From contig NZ_CP035310.1 in NCBI RefSeq assembly GCF_004114695.1, positions 1,409,501-1,473,500 of the forward strand: 64,000 nt of DNA, given 5' to 3'. Position 1 is the first letter of the stretch; each line of letters starts with the position of its first letter. The stretch is from Erythrobacter sp. HKB08. GTDB taxonomy: Bacteria; Pseudomonadota; Alphaproteobacteria; Sphingomonadales; Sphingomonadaceae. The notes under the pieces were generated by a model. That model searched no databases, had not been told where the DNA came from, and saw only the letters and a list, made by a program, of their open reading frames with translations. The position numbers and the translations under genes were made by a program. This document shows positions 50,373-59,661 of this stretch, piece by piece.

Positions 50373-53092
50373 GTTTCCTGACCGTCCTTCTGTTCCACTG
50401 CCACGGCTTCCCCTGAAACACCGCCCGCGACGCGTTGTAAAGCCTCATCCAGTGTCAGCCGTATGACCGGGGTGCCTTCGGGAAAGGCGGAGAGGAGGCG
50501 CGAGGGGAAGGCGGCCGATAGCACGACGAAATGGCCCTTGTCGTCCTTGCTGCGGATGAGACGGCCAAACGCCTGGGCGAGCCGCGCTCGGATAATGCGG
50601 TCGTCATAGGCCCCGCCGCCGCCCGCCGCTCGCCGTGCGCGGTGGAGGATCGAGGGCTTGGGCCACGGCACCGCCTCCATGACGACGCAGCGCAGGCTTT
50701 CGCCCGGGACATCGACCCCGTCGCGCAAGGCATCGGTGCCGAGCAGGCTGGCCTTGGGATCGTCACGGAAGATGTCGACCAGCGTGCCGGTGTCGATCGG
50801 ATCGACGTGCTGGGCGTAGAGCGGCAGGCCCGCGCGGGCTAAGCGGTCGGCAATCCGACCATGCACGATGCGCAGGCGCCGGATCGCAGTGAACAGGCCG
50901 AGCACGCCGCCGCCTGCCGCCTCGATTAGGCGCGCATAGGCGCCGGAGAGCGCTGGCAAGTCGCCGCGCTTGATATCGGTGACGATCAGGACCTCGGCCC
51001 GGTTGGCATAATCGAACGGGCTTTGCGCTTCGGACAGGCGTGGCTCGACCTCGATATGCGGCGCGCCGCTTGCCTCGATGGCGCTTTGCCAGTCGTCTGC
51101 ATCGCGCAGGGTCGCGCTGGTCAGCATGACGCCGTGGCTCGGCTCAAGCACGACCTTGGCGAAGGGTTTCATCGGGTCGAGCCAGTGGCGATGGATGCCG
51201 ACATCGAACTCGCGCGCTTCCGACCTGTCGACCGCGAACCAGTCGACGAATTCGGGGTCTGCCGGGCCGCCGAGACGGTCGAGCAGGGCTTCCCACGCTG
51301 CGATCAGGTTCACTCGCCACGAAAGCGAATGGCGCGCGCCCTCGATCCGCGCGCGTCCCTGCGCATCGAGCCAGTCGGGCGCGTCCTCGAGAATCGCCTC
51401 GAGCCTCACACCTAGCTTCACCAGCGGTGCGCGGATGGCGGCGAGTGCCCGCTCAGCCTCCTGCGCGGCTTGGATGAGATTGCCCGGCAGCTGCGCGACT
51501 TCGGTTTCGATTCCGTAGCCGGCTTCCTGCCCGCCGCTTTCGTCGCGCGCATAGGTCAGTGCCCGCACGGCGGCTAGCAGCTTCTCGATTGCACCGAATG
51601 CCTCGCCGTCGTTGAGGCGTTGGAGCCAGCCGTCGGAGGGAAGGGCGCCTGCTGCCTCGATCGCCGCTTCGATCGCCTCGCCGCCATCTTCGTCATAGCT
51701 CGCAATATCGGCGAGCCGCGCCGCAAGCCCGCGCCTGCGGCCCTTGGACTTGCGCTCCGGCCCGATGATCCAGCGGCGCAGCTCGATCGCTTCCTGCCCG
51801 GAAAGAGCGGCAGAGAAGGTCGAATCCGCCGCGTGAAAGACATGATGACCCTCGTCGAATACGATGCGGGTCGGGCGCTGGGCATGATCGCGGCCGCGCG
51901 CGGCGTTGACCATCACCAGGGCGTGGTTGGCGATGACGAGGTCGGCTTGCGCGCTCGCCCGCGCGGCATGTTCGATGAAGCACTTCCGGTAATGCGGGCA
52001 GCCCGCATAGACGCACTCGCCGCGCTGGTCGGTGAGCGAGGCGATACCTCGCTTCCTGAACAGCGTGCCGAGCCAGCCTGGCAAGTCGCCGCCGATCATG
52101 TCGCCATCCTGCGAATAGGCCGCCCAGCGCGCCACCAGCTGCGCGAGGATCGCCGCTCGCCCGCCGAAGCCGCCCTGAAGAGCGTCCTCGAGGTTGAGGA
52201 GGCAGAGGTAATTCTCGCGCCCCTTGCGCACGACGACCGGCTGCGAACCGTCGCCGCGCTTGTCGGGCCAGGCTCGCCGCGCCTCGCCGCGAAGTTGGCG
52301 CTGGAGGTTCTTGGTGAAGGTCGAAACCCAGACCGTCCCTTGCGAAGCGGCGGCCCACAGCGAAGCAGGCGCGAGATAGCCCAGCGTCTTGCCGATCCCC
52401 GTGCCCGCCTGTGCAAGTAGGACGTGCGGCAGCTTCCTCTGGTCGCGCGGCGCGAACACGCCGGCGACGGCCTTGGCGTAATTGCGCTGCCCCTCGCGCC
52501 GTTCCGCACCGAGGCCGGTGAGATGTTCGAGCTGCGCCTCGACCTCGTTCTCCTCGATCAGCACTTGCGCAGGCTGCGGTCGGTCGGCGGTTTCCTCCCA
52601 TTCCGGCAGACGCGAAAAGAGCCATTTTTCCGGTTTCACCGGCTTGGCGACATGGGGTGAGAGGACCTGCGCCCAAGGCCACCGCAGCCGCATCAGCGAT
52701 TGCAGCGAGGACCAGGCGCCTTCACGTTCGGGCCAGTCCTCGCTCTCGCAGTGCTCCACGAGCACACCGGCCGCCTGCTGAAGCATTGCGGGTACCGCGT
52801 CGTCGCTCTCGGGCGGATCCAGACCCAACGCGCTCGCGAGCCCCTTGGGCGTCGGTACGCAGAAGCGGGCGGGGTGCACGAACGCGAACAGTTCGAGCAG
52901 GTCGAGACAGGACAGGTCGGGATAGCCAAGCCGCGTCGCCACAAGCGGGGCATTGAGCAGCAGCATCGGGGTGTCGGATGCGGCGACGATCGCCTCGCCC
53001 TTGGAACTGCCCCGCGTCGCGCCATTGGCGTCGCGAATCCATGTGCCCGCATGGGAGGCGTGAATAGCTGGAAGGGGGAGCGGTACAGCCAC
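50369..53092 (-). CDS. DinG/XPD-like Fe-S DNA helicase
   Basis: 907 residues. Walker A AQAGTGIGKTLGY at about 246-258; Fe-S cysteines in GRENYLCLLN and GECVYAGCPHYRKCFIEHA; motif II FDEGHHVF; late motifs LGTDALRDGVDVPGE and AFGRLIRSKDD. The first 230 residues form an extra N-terminal part found in the alphaproteobacterial branch. 5'-3' helicase of superfamily 2 acting on DNA repair or R-loops. Start GTG 53092. It is upstream of the SixA-like gene with a 4-bp overlap. Confidence 0.93.
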   Translation of the reverse strand: MAVPLPLPAIHASHAGTWIRDANGATRGSSKGEAIVAASDTPMLLLNAPLVATRLGYPDLSCLDLLELFAFVHPARFCVPTPKGLASALGLDPPESDDAVPAMLQQAAGVLVEHCESEDWPEREGAWSSLQSLMRLRWPWAQVLSPHVAKPVKPEKWLFSRLPEWEETADRPQPAQVLIEENEVEAQLEHLTGLGAERREGQRNYAKAVAGVFAPRDQRKLPHVLLAQAGTGIGKTLGYLAPASLWAAASQGTVWVSTFTKNLQRQLRGEARRAWPDKRGDGSQPVVVRKGRENYLCLLNLEDALQGGFGGRAAILAQLVARWAAYSQDGDMIGGDLPGWLGTLFRKRGIASLTDQRGECVYAGCPHYRKCFIEHAARASAQADLVIANHALVMVNAARGRDHAQRPTRIVFDEGHHVFHAADSTFSAALSGQEAIELRRWIIGPERKSKGRRRGLAARLADIASYDEDGGEAIEAAIEAAGALPSDGWLQRLNDGEAFGAIEKLLAAVRALTYARDESGGQEAGYGIETEVAQLPGNLIQAAQEAERALAAIRAPLVKLGVRLEAILEDAPDWLDAQGRARIEGARHSLSWRVNLIAAWEALLDRLGGPADPEFVDWFAVDRSEAREFDVGIHRHWLDPMKPFAKVVLEPSHGVMLTSATLRDADDWQSAIEASGAPHIEVEPRLSEAQSPFDYANRAEVLIVTDIKRGDLPALSGAYARLIEAAGGGVLGLFTAIRRLRIVHGRIADRLARAGLPLYAQHVDPIDTGTLVDIFRDDPKASLLGTDALRDGVDVPGESLRCVVMEAVPWPKPSILHRARRAAGGGGAYDDRIIRARLAQAFGRLIRSKDDKGHFVVLSAAFPSRLLSAFPEGTPVIRLTLDEALQRVAGGVSGEAVAVEQKDGQET

Positions 53093-53194
53093 GTCCGCGC
53101 GTTAGAACACAAGTGGAACGGGCCGCAAGGGGCTCCGGACAATTGGAACCAGCCTTTGGGACCGTCCGTTGGGCGGAAAACAGGAGAAACTACA

Positions 53195-53815
53195 ATGTCC
53201 AACACTCATTCGAGCGAAAACGGAAGTTCCCACGGCGGTAAATGGACAACGTTTTTCGCCATGATCGCGACGTCGATCGTGACGATGTTCGTGCTCAAAT
53301 ATTCGAACGTCTACGAGCCCGATCACATCTTCTTCAGCCAGACCCGCATGTGGATGGCGCTGATGATGGGCATGGCGATGATCGTCATCATGCTCGGTTT
53401 CATGTGGGGCATGTACAAGAGTTTCGCGACCAAGGTGCTCGTCATGGTCGGGGCGGTCATCGGTTTCGCCCTGTTCCTCTTTCTCGCCCGCAGCCAGCAG
53501 ACGGTCGATGACGAGGCGTGGATGAAGGCGATGATCCCGCACCACTCGATCGCCGTCCTGACCAGTCGCCGTGCAGAGATCAGCGATCCGCGCGTGCGCA
53601 AGCTGGCCGATGCGATCATCGAGGCGCAGGTGAAGGAAATCGCCGAGATGAAGCTCCTGCTCGAGGATATCGAGGTCAACGGCGAGCAGGGCGATGGAAC
53701 ACCAATCCCGCCGCGCACCGCAGAACTGACCCCCAAGCTGCTCGATGAAGCGGAGGACGCGCTCGAAAAGCCGATGACCCCGGAACTTCGCGAGGAAGTC
53801 GAAACAGGGACCTAG
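53195..53815 (+). CDS. DUF305 domain membrane protein of the copper region
   Basis: 206 residues. Three membrane segments (FFAMIATSIVTMFVLKY, MWMALMMGMAMIVIMLGFMWGM and VLVMVGAVIGFALFLFLA) are followed by a periplasmic DUF305-type motif WMKAMIPHHSIAVLTSRRA with the His pair, then an acidic helical tail. The many Met in segment 2 fit metal handling. DUF305 proteins commonly accompany copper-resistance genes, which follow here. Start ATG 53195 (ribosome site CAGGAGA). The longer frame upstream is antisense to the helicase gene. Confidence 0.88.
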   Translation: MSNTHSSENGSSHGGKWTTFFAMIATSIVTMFVLKYSNVYEPDHIFFSQTRMWMALMMGMAMIVIMLGFMWGMYKSFATKVLVMVGAVIGFALFLFLARSQQTVDDEAWMKAMIPHHSIAVLTSRRAEISDPRVRKLADAIIEAQVKEIAEMKLLLEDIEVNGEQGDGTPIPPRTAELTPKLLDEAEDALEKPMTPELREEVETGT

Positions 53816-54084
53816 CGGCGCTGGCGTTCCATCAGTTCGATGAGTTCTTCGAACTTCTCGCGCTGCTGTGCTTCGTCTCCGCTGGCAATCGCCTCGGAGA
53901 CGCAGCAGGCGGCGTGATCCTTGAGGACCTGGCTCTCGACTTTGGCGAGGGCCGACTTGATCGCCGCGATCTGGTTGAGCACGTCCATGCAGTACCGACC
54001 GTCCTCGACCATCTGCGCAACACCGCGCACCTGGCCGGCAATCCGGTTGAGACGTTTGATCTTTGCGTCGGCTGCATCGGACAT
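53812..54084 (-). CDS. csoR: CsoR/FrmR-family metal-sensing repressor
   Basis: 90 residues, all helical. Metal-site residues match CsoR: Cys32 in GRYCMDVLNQIAAIKSAL, then His57 and Cys61 in DHAACC (Cys32-His57-x3-Cys61). RLNRIAGQVRGVAQM is the family opening. Cu(I) binding releases it from DNA. It is divergent from copA-copB, with the palindromic operator TATACCCC-TCG-GGGGTATA in between. Its stop shares CTAG with the DUF305 gene. FrmR or RcnR-type specificity is less likely, given the copper genes. Confidence 0.92.
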   Translation of the reverse strand: MSDAADAKIKRLNRIAGQVRGVAQMVEDGRYCMDVLNQIAAIKSALAKVESQVLKDHAACCVSEAIASGDEAQQREKFEELIELMERQRR

Positions 54085-54103
54085 TGCGAAACGATCCCTT
54101 GGC

Positions 54104-54122
54104 TATACCCCTCGGGGGTATA
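54104..54122. promoter_or_regulatory. CsoR-type operator and copA promoter spacer
   Basis: TATACCCCTCGGGGGTATA is a perfect 19-bp palindrome with the G-tract pattern of CsoR operators. It fills the 17-bp spacer between TTGGCT (54099-54104) and a TATA-rich -10 (ATATAG, 54122-54127) on the plus strand, 43 bp before copA, and lies 20 bp before the csoR start on the other strand. Confidence 0.8.
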
Positions 54123-54164
54123 TATAGGAGCGCGATATCACGCTTCGCAAGCACTACAGGTACC

Positions 54165-55892
54165 ATGACCATCCAGCTTTCCCGTCGCCGCCTGATTACC
54201 GGTTCCGCCGCACTCGCAGCCGCTTCGACGCTAGCCATGCCCGCATGGGCCAGGGGGCGATCGCTTACGCACGCGGGGCGCGGCTTTGGCGAGGTGTCGG
54301 GCGAGGATATCCACCTGCGGATCGCCGACCACCACTTCGAAACGGGCGGGCGCTCGGGCCATGCCTTCGCGGTCAACGGCACCGTGCCGGGCCCGCTGGT
54401 GCGCCTGCGCGAAGGGCAGAACGTCCGGCTTCACGTGAAGAACGACCTCGCGGAGGATAGCTCGATCCACTGGCACGGGCTGCTGCTGCCGTTCCAGTTC
54501 GACGGCGTACCGGGCGTCAGCTTCCCGGGTATCAAGCCGGGCGAGACCTTCACCTACGAATTCCCGATCCGCCAGAACGGCACCTACTGGTGGCACAGCC
54601 ACTCGGGCCTGCAGGAGCAGGCGGGGCATTACGGCCCCATCGTCGTCGAGGCCGCCGAACCCGATCCTCGCTACGACCGCGATTACGTCGTGCTGCTCAG
54701 CGAATTCACGCCGATGCATCCGCATGAAATCGCCCGTAAGCTGAAGGTCGGAGAGCATTACTTCAACAACACCATGCAGACTGCGACCGAGGGCGATATG
54801 CCGATCGGCGAGCGGATCATGTGGGGCGGCATGCGGATGAACCCGCGCGACATTTCCGATGTCACCGGCTCGACCTACACCTACCTCGTCAACGGCCACG
54901 GCCCGGCGGACGATCTCGAATTCCTGTTCACGCCGGGCGAAAAGGTGCGCCTGCGCATCATCAACGGGTCCGCCATGACCTTCTTCAACGTCCGCATTCC
55001 GGGCGTTCCGATGACGGTCATCGCCGCTGACGGGCAGGACGTGCAGGATGTGACGGTCGACGAATTCCAGATCGGTACTGCGGAAACCTACGACGTGATC
55101 GTCAGCCCGCCCGATGGCAGCCATGCTTTCGTTGCCGAGGCTATGGATCGCAGCGGAATGGGCATCGCGAGCCTCACCAGCCACAAGGGCCACCGCGCGA
55201 CGCCGCCGGCATTGCGCGAGACGCCGACGCTGACCATGGTCGACATGGGCATGGGCGGCATGGACCATTCGGCACATGGCGGCATGGAAGGCATGGACCA
55301 TGGGGCGGGCGGAATGGACCATTCCATGCGCGATACCTCGCAGCTTCCCGATGATGTGAAGGTCGGCCCGGGCGTCGACATGGTCAGCCCCATGCCGGTC
55401 GACCGGATGGATTTCCCCGGCCTCGGCCTCGATAAGGTGACGCACCGCGTGCTGCGCTACACCGACCTCAAGGCGAAGCGGATGAACCCGCATCGCACCG
55501 TCGAGCGCGAGATGGAGATCCACCTCACCGGCAACATGGAACGCTACATGTGGTCGTTCGACGGGAAGAAGTTCTCCGCCGTAACCGACGATCCGATCCG
55601 CTTCGGGTACGACGAGCGAGTTCGCGTGAAGCTCGTCAACGACACGATGATGGCGCACCCGATCCACCTGCACGGACATTTCTTCGAGCTGGTAAACGGC
55701 GATCCGGGCCACAACATGCACCAACCGCTCAAGCACACCGTCGTGGTGCAGCCCGGCGGCACGGCGACCTTCGACGTCACCGCGAACGAGCCGGGCGACT
55801 GGGCCTTCCACTGCCACCTGCTCTATCACATGCACGCAGGCATGATGCAGACCGTGACCGTGCGACCCTTCCCGAAGGGAGACGGCGCATGA
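54165..55892 (+). CDS. copA: Copper-resistance multicopper oxidase (CopA/PcoA type)
   Basis: 575 residues. Tat-type signal (SRRRLITGSAALAAASTLAMPAWA). Copper motifs in order: SIHWHGLLLP, TYWWHSHSGLQEQ, HPIHLHGHFFEL and FHCHLLYHMHAGM with the type-1 Met. Between domains 2 and 3 lies a Met/His-rich insert (about 360-390, GGMDHSAHGGMEGMDHGAGG), typical of CopA periplasmic copper binding. Oxidises Cu(I) or binds it. The ATG overlapping copB gives a 4-bp overlap. Controlled by CsoR through the operator 43 bp upstream. Confidence 0.96.
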   Translation: MTIQLSRRRLITGSAALAAASTLAMPAWARGRSLTHAGRGFGEVSGEDIHLRIADHHFETGGRSGHAFAVNGTVPGPLVRLREGQNVRLHVKNDLAEDSSIHWHGLLLPFQFDGVPGVSFPGIKPGETFTYEFPIRQNGTYWWHSHSGLQEQAGHYGPIVVEAAEPDPRYDRDYVVLLSEFTPMHPHEIARKLKVGEHYFNNTMQTATEGDMPIGERIMWGGMRMNPRDISDVTGSTYTYLVNGHGPADDLEFLFTPGEKVRLRIINGSAMTFFNVRIPGVPMTVIAADGQDVQDVTVDEFQIGTAETYDVIVSPPDGSHAFVAEAMDRSGMGIASLTSHKGHRATPPALRETPTLTMVDMGMGGMDHSAHGGMEGMDHGAGGMDHSMRDTSQLPDDVKVGPGVDMVSPMPVDRMDFPGLGLDKVTHRVLRYTDLKAKRMNPHRTVEREMEIHLTGNMERYMWSFDGKKFSAVTDDPIRFGYDERVRVKLVNDTMMAHPIHLHGHFFELVNGDPGHNMHQPLKHTVVVQPGGTATFDVTANEPGDWAFHCHLLYHMHAGMMQTVTVRPFPKGDGA

Positions 55893-57025
55893 TCCGGCTT
55901 GCCCTCCTTGCCGGTGCGGCAGCGATCGCAACGCCGCTCGCCGCACAGGACCACTCTGCGCATGCCGGGCACCAGGCCCAGCCTGCCGAGCCCGAGATGG
56001 ACCATTGCGCGATGGGCCATCTCCCGCCCGAGCAGTGCCCACCGAAGCACGAGACGCCCGAGGATCATTCGCAGCACGGTGCGATGGACCACTCGAAGAT
56101 GGACCATTCGGGGCACACGACCGATGCCGCGAAGGACGAGCATGCCGGTCACAGCGCGATGGATCATTCGGGCCATGGGGCTTCATCCCAGCAGGACGAA
56201 CACGCTCGCCACGCCGGTATGGATCATGGCCAGATGAATCATGGCGCGGATGACAAGTCCGCTCCCGGCGCAGCGCCCGAAAGCGCTGTCCCGCCCCGCG
56301 CATTCGAAGGCCCGCTCCACGCAGCCGACGCGATCTGGGGTGAGGAGACCATGGCCCGTGCCCGTGCTGCGAACCATGCGACTCATGGCGACATGAAAAC
56401 CGGCGTCGTGATGATCGAGCGGCTCGAGGCGCGCATTCCGACCGAGGGCGGCGAGGACGGTTTCCTGTGGGACGGCCAGGCCTGGTACGGCGGCGATATC
56501 GACAAGATTTTCTTCAAGACCGAAGGCGAGGGCGAGTTCGGCGGCGCAGTCGAAGATGCGGAAGTCCAGCTGCTCTGGAGCCATGCGATCGGCCCGTTCT
56601 GGGATTTCCAGGCGGGCGCGCGGCTCGATATCGAGCCGGAGACGCGGAGCCACCTCGCACTCGGCGTTCAGGGCCTCGCGCCTTACATGTTCCATGTCGA
56701 TGCGGCGGCATTCCTTTCCGACCGCGGCGATGTGACTGCGCGGATCGAGGGCGAGTACGACCAGAAGATCACCCAGCGCCTGATCCTCCAGCCTCGCGTC
56801 GAGCTCGAACTGGCGGCACAGGACATCCCCGAGCGGGAGATCGGTGCAGGGCTGACCAAGATCGAGCCGGGCCTGCGCCTGCGCTACGAAATGGCCCGCG
56901 AGTTCGCGCCCTACATCGGCATCGAATACGAAGCGAAACTCGGCGAGACGGCCGACATCGCGCGCGCCAATGGCGAAGATGCGGCCGGCTTCAAGCTGCT
57001 CGCCGGCATTCGCGCCTGGTTCTGA
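55889..57025 (+). CDS. copB: Copper resistance protein B (CopB), outer membrane
   Basis: 378 residues. Signal peptide about 1-18 (RLALLAGAAAIATPLAA). Residues 20-125 are His/Met/Asp-rich with repeated MDHS/MDHxxM units (HQHGAMDHSKMDHSGHT-like), the proposed copper-binding part. The C-terminal 230 residues form the CopB/PcoB beta-barrel: LDIEPETRSHLALGVQGLAPY and EVGAGL-type strands ending RAWF with a terminal aromatic. ATG 55889 overlaps the copA stop by 4 bp. Confidence 0.94.
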   Translation: MIRLALLAGAAAIATPLAAQDHSAHAGHQAQPAEPEMDHCAMGHLPPEQCPPKHETPEDHSQHGAMDHSKMDHSGHTTDAAKDEHAGHSAMDHSGHGASSQQDEHARHAGMDHGQMNHGADDKSAPGAAPESAVPPRAFEGPLHAADAIWGEETMARARAANHATHGDMKTGVVMIERLEARIPTEGGEDGFLWDGQAWYGGDIDKIFFKTEGEGEFGGAVEDAEVQLLWSHAIGPFWDFQAGARLDIEPETRSHLALGVQGLAPYMFHVDAAAFLSDRGDVTARIEGEYDQKITQRLILQPRVELELAAQDIPEREIGAGLTKIEPGLRLRYEMAREFAPYIGIEYEAKLGETADIARANGEDAAGFKLLAGIRAWF

Positions 57026-57236
57026 TTTTTCCGAACTAGGGTTTGACAGGATCGCCTGCCCGAACTTATCGGATGGCTGGTCGCTTGAGATAGCGACACA
57101 CGAGAGGCTTTGATTTTGCGACAGAAACACCTTCGAAAACGCAGGTAAGGCGGCCAAGCGGCCGTTCGTTTCGTCATAGCTCGCGCGCGCCTTCGCGCTT
57201 GCAACACAATCAGCTCTCAATCAAAGCACCCAAACC
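57026..57236. other. 211-bp intergenic region between copB and lysS
   Basis: Contains two small inverted repeats: GTCGC-GCGAC around 57069-57086 and CGGCC-AAGC-GGCCG around 57152-57165, the second followed by TTCGTTTCG. The second might be a weak terminator for copA-copB. No gene or RNA motif recognised, and no confident promoter for lysS. Confidence 0.35.
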
Positions 57237-58871
57237 ATGACCATGACCGATCTCATCGAAGCTGCACGCGTATCCAAGGCCTGGCCGTTCCAGGAGGCGC
57301 AGCGGCTGCTCAAGCGTTATCCGGACGGCGCGAAGCCCGACGGCTCGCCGATCCTGTTCGAAACCGGCTACGGCCCCTCGGGCCTGCCGCATATCGGCAC
57401 GTTTCAGGAAGTCCTGCGCACCACGCTCGTGCGCCGTGCATTCGAGGCGCTGATCGGCGCGAAGCCGGAGGATGGCAAGACCCGTCTCGTGGCCTTTTCC
57501 GACGACATGGACGGGCTGCGCAAGGTGCCCGACAATATCCCGAACGCGCATATTCTGGAGGAGAACCTCCACAAGCCGCTCAGCCGCATTCCCGATCCGT
57601 TCGAGAAGGGGCACGAGAGCTTCGCGGCGCACAACAATGCCAAGCTGCGCGAATTCCTCGACCGCTTCGGATTCCACTACGAATTCATCGCGGCGAACGA
57701 CATGTATAACTCGGGTCGTTTCGACGATGCGCTGCGGCAGGTCCTGCGCAAGAACCAGGACATCCTCGACATCATGCTGCCGACCCTGCGCGAGGAACGG
57801 CGGCAGACCTATTCGCCGATCCTGCCGATCTCGCCCACCACGGGCCGTGTGCTGCAAGTTCCGGTCGAAGTGGTCGATGCCGAAGCGGGCCTGATCCGCT
57901 TCACCGACGAAGATGGCGCAACGGTCGAACAATCGGCCCTCGGCGGCATGTCCAAGCTGCAGTGGAAGGTCGACTGGGCGATGCGCTGGTATGCGCTCGG
58001 CGTCGACTACGAGATGTACGGCAAGGACCTGACCGACAGCGGTGTGCAGTCGGGCAAGATCGTCAAGGTACTCGGCGGCCGCAAGCCGGAGGGGCTCATC
58101 TACGAGATGTTCCTCGACGAGAACGGCGAGAAGATTTCCAAGTCGAAGGGCAACGGCCTGACGATCGAGGAATGGCTGACCTACGGCAGCGAGGATTCGC
58201 TCGGCTTCTACATCTTCCCGAACCCGAAGAGTGCCAAGCAGCTCCACGTGGGCGTGATCCCGCGCGCGGTCGACGATTACTGGCAGTTCCGCGAACGCCT
58301 CGCCGAACAGCCGCTCGACAAGCAGCTCGGCAACCCGGTCTGGCATCTCGAGCGCGCAAACGGCGGTTTTGAGGGCAGCGAGGCACCCGGCGCGGGCGAC
58401 AGCCTGCCGGTGACCTACGGCCTGTTGCTCAACCTCGTCAGCGTGCTCGGCGCGGAGGCGGAGCGCGACGCGGTGTGGTCCTACCTCGGCAATTATGTCG
58501 AGAACGCCGATCCGGCCGCGCATCCCAAGCTCGACGAGCTGGTTTCGACTGCGCTCGCCTACAACCGCGATTTCGTCGCGCCGCATCTCGTCAAGCGCGC
58601 GCCGACCGAGACGGAGGCTGCAGCCCTTCGAGCGCTAGACGATTTCCTCGCCAAGGCTCCGGCAGACATGTCGGCCGAAGACCTGCAGACGGAAGTCTAC
58701 GAGATCGGCAAGCGCGAGGAGTTCGGTTTCGAAAACCTGCGCGACTGGTTCAAGGCGCTCTACCAGACGCTGCTCGGCAGCGACCAGGGGCCGCGCATGG
58801 GCAGCTTCATCGCGCTCTACGGCATCGAGAACAGCCGCAAGCTGATCGCAGAGGCTCTGGACCGCGCCTGA
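57237..58871 (+). CDS. lysS: Lysyl-tRNA synthetase, class I
   Basis: 544 residues. Class I signatures: GYGPSGLPHIGTFQEV (HIGH-type) and GEKISKSKGNGLT (KMSKS). FSDDMDGLRKVPDN and the conserved Asn-Asp-Met-Tyr block FIAANDMYNSGRF follow. Many bacteria use class II LysRS; class I is usual in Archaea, spirochaetes and alphaproteobacteria, so this supports the taxonomic placement. The start may be ATG 57243. No tRNA-Lys or second lysS is in the window. Confidence 0.97.
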   Translation: MTMTDLIEAARVSKAWPFQEAQRLLKRYPDGAKPDGSPILFETGYGPSGLPHIGTFQEVLRTTLVRRAFEALIGAKPEDGKTRLVAFSDDMDGLRKVPDNIPNAHILEENLHKPLSRIPDPFEKGHESFAAHNNAKLREFLDRFGFHYEFIAANDMYNSGRFDDALRQVLRKNQDILDIMLPTLREERRQTYSPILPISPTTGRVLQVPVEVVDAEAGLIRFTDEDGATVEQSALGGMSKLQWKVDWAMRWYALGVDYEMYGKDLTDSGVQSGKIVKVLGGRKPEGLIYEMFLDENGEKISKSKGNGLTIEEWLTYGSEDSLGFYIFPNPKSAKQLHVGVIPRAVDDYWQFRERLAEQPLDKQLGNPVWHLERANGGFEGSEAPGAGDSLPVTYGLLLNLVSVLGAEAERDAVWSYLGNYVENADPAAHPKLDELVSTALAYNRDFVAPHLVKRAPTETEAAALRALDDFLAKAPADMSAEDLQTEVYEIGKREEFGFENLRDWFKALYQTLLGSDQGPRMGSFIALYGIENSRKLIAEALDRA

Positions 58872-58889
58872 CAGGCTGGCGCGGTCGCC

Positions 58890-59558
58890 TCACCCCCATT
58901 TGCGGGTGCGGTACCACTTGGTGATGATGTATTTCACCCCGTCGAGCACGGGCGTGCCGGCATGCATCGCGTCCTCGTTCGGCTTACCGGTTTCATCGGC
59001 ATTGTTCCACACGAGCAACGCCCCCGGCTTGGGATCGATGCTGAGGCCGGCGTGGGTGAAATGCGTCGCGCCGCCCTGCTTGACCGGGTTGAGGAAGGCC
59101 ATCGCGGTCCAGCTGCGCTGGCCGCCGCGCTTGCGTTCGAGCTTCCAGTATTCCTCGGTCGTGTAGAACCAGTCGTTGTGCGGCTTGAACTCCTGCCCCG
59201 GCAGGTAGCGCTGGCCCTGGATCGCCTCGCCCGTTTCCGGTTTCATGCCGAGCAGGTCGTCGATCCGCCGCGAGATACCCATGATGAAGGGATCGTGCGG
59301 GTTGAGATTGCCCGAGTAGGACGTGCGGAAACCGGTCGAATAGTCGACCTTGAACAGCTCGCTCGGCTGCGCGACGAGATCGATCATCGTCACCAGCCGC
59401 TCGCACTCAGCGCCGGTCAGGAAGCCGCCTATGCCATACAGCTCGAGCTTGTCGGTCGGTACCTTGTAGGCGCGCGGATCGGCTTCGAGCCGTTTGCGGA
59501 CGGTATTGCCGACGCGCTTGAGCGCATCGCGATCGGGTATCGTTTCAGTCTTCGCCAT
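58890..59558 (-). CDS. 2OG-Fe(II) dioxygenase, prolyl-4-hydroxylase-like
   Basis: 222 residues. Double-stranded beta-helix with RYLPGQEFKPHNDWF (His127, Asp129), AMAFLNPVKQGGATHF, and MHAGTPVLDGVKYIITKWYRTRKW (His199, 2OG-binding Lys209). This set matches P4Hc-domain enzymes. Target residue or substrate unknown. Start ATG 59558 (MAKTETIP); the in-frame ATG at 59594 is poorer. It is convergent with lysS (18 bp apart) and divergent from the cytochrome b561 gene. Confidence 0.92.
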   Translation of the reverse strand: MAKTETIPDRDALKRVGNTVRKRLEADPRAYKVPTDKLELYGIGGFLTGAECERLVTMIDLVAQPSELFKVDYSTGFRTSYSGNLNPHDPFIMGISRRIDDLLGMKPETGEAIQGQRYLPGQEFKPHNDWFYTTEEYWKLERKRGGQRSWTAMAFLNPVKQGGATHFTHAGLSIDPKPGALLVWNNADETGKPNEDAMHAGTPVLDGVKYIITKWYRTRKWG

Positions 59559-59661
59559 CGCGGCATTTGGTAGCATCGCTGTCGCCGCTCGCAAGCCTTC
59601 TGCTGGACCGGCGCGAATGCGCTGCTATCTTCCGCCAATTCCTTGAGGGAGGGAGAACAAA

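Noticed and set aside
54231-56303. 690-codon open frame antisense to copA-copB
   Set aside because: Copper-binding motifs are all on the plus strand; the antisense frame is His/Arg-rich noise.
57145-57175. Possible terminator or small RNA in the copB-lysS gap
   Set aside because: Stem of only five pairs without a T-tract; too weak to call as a terminator.
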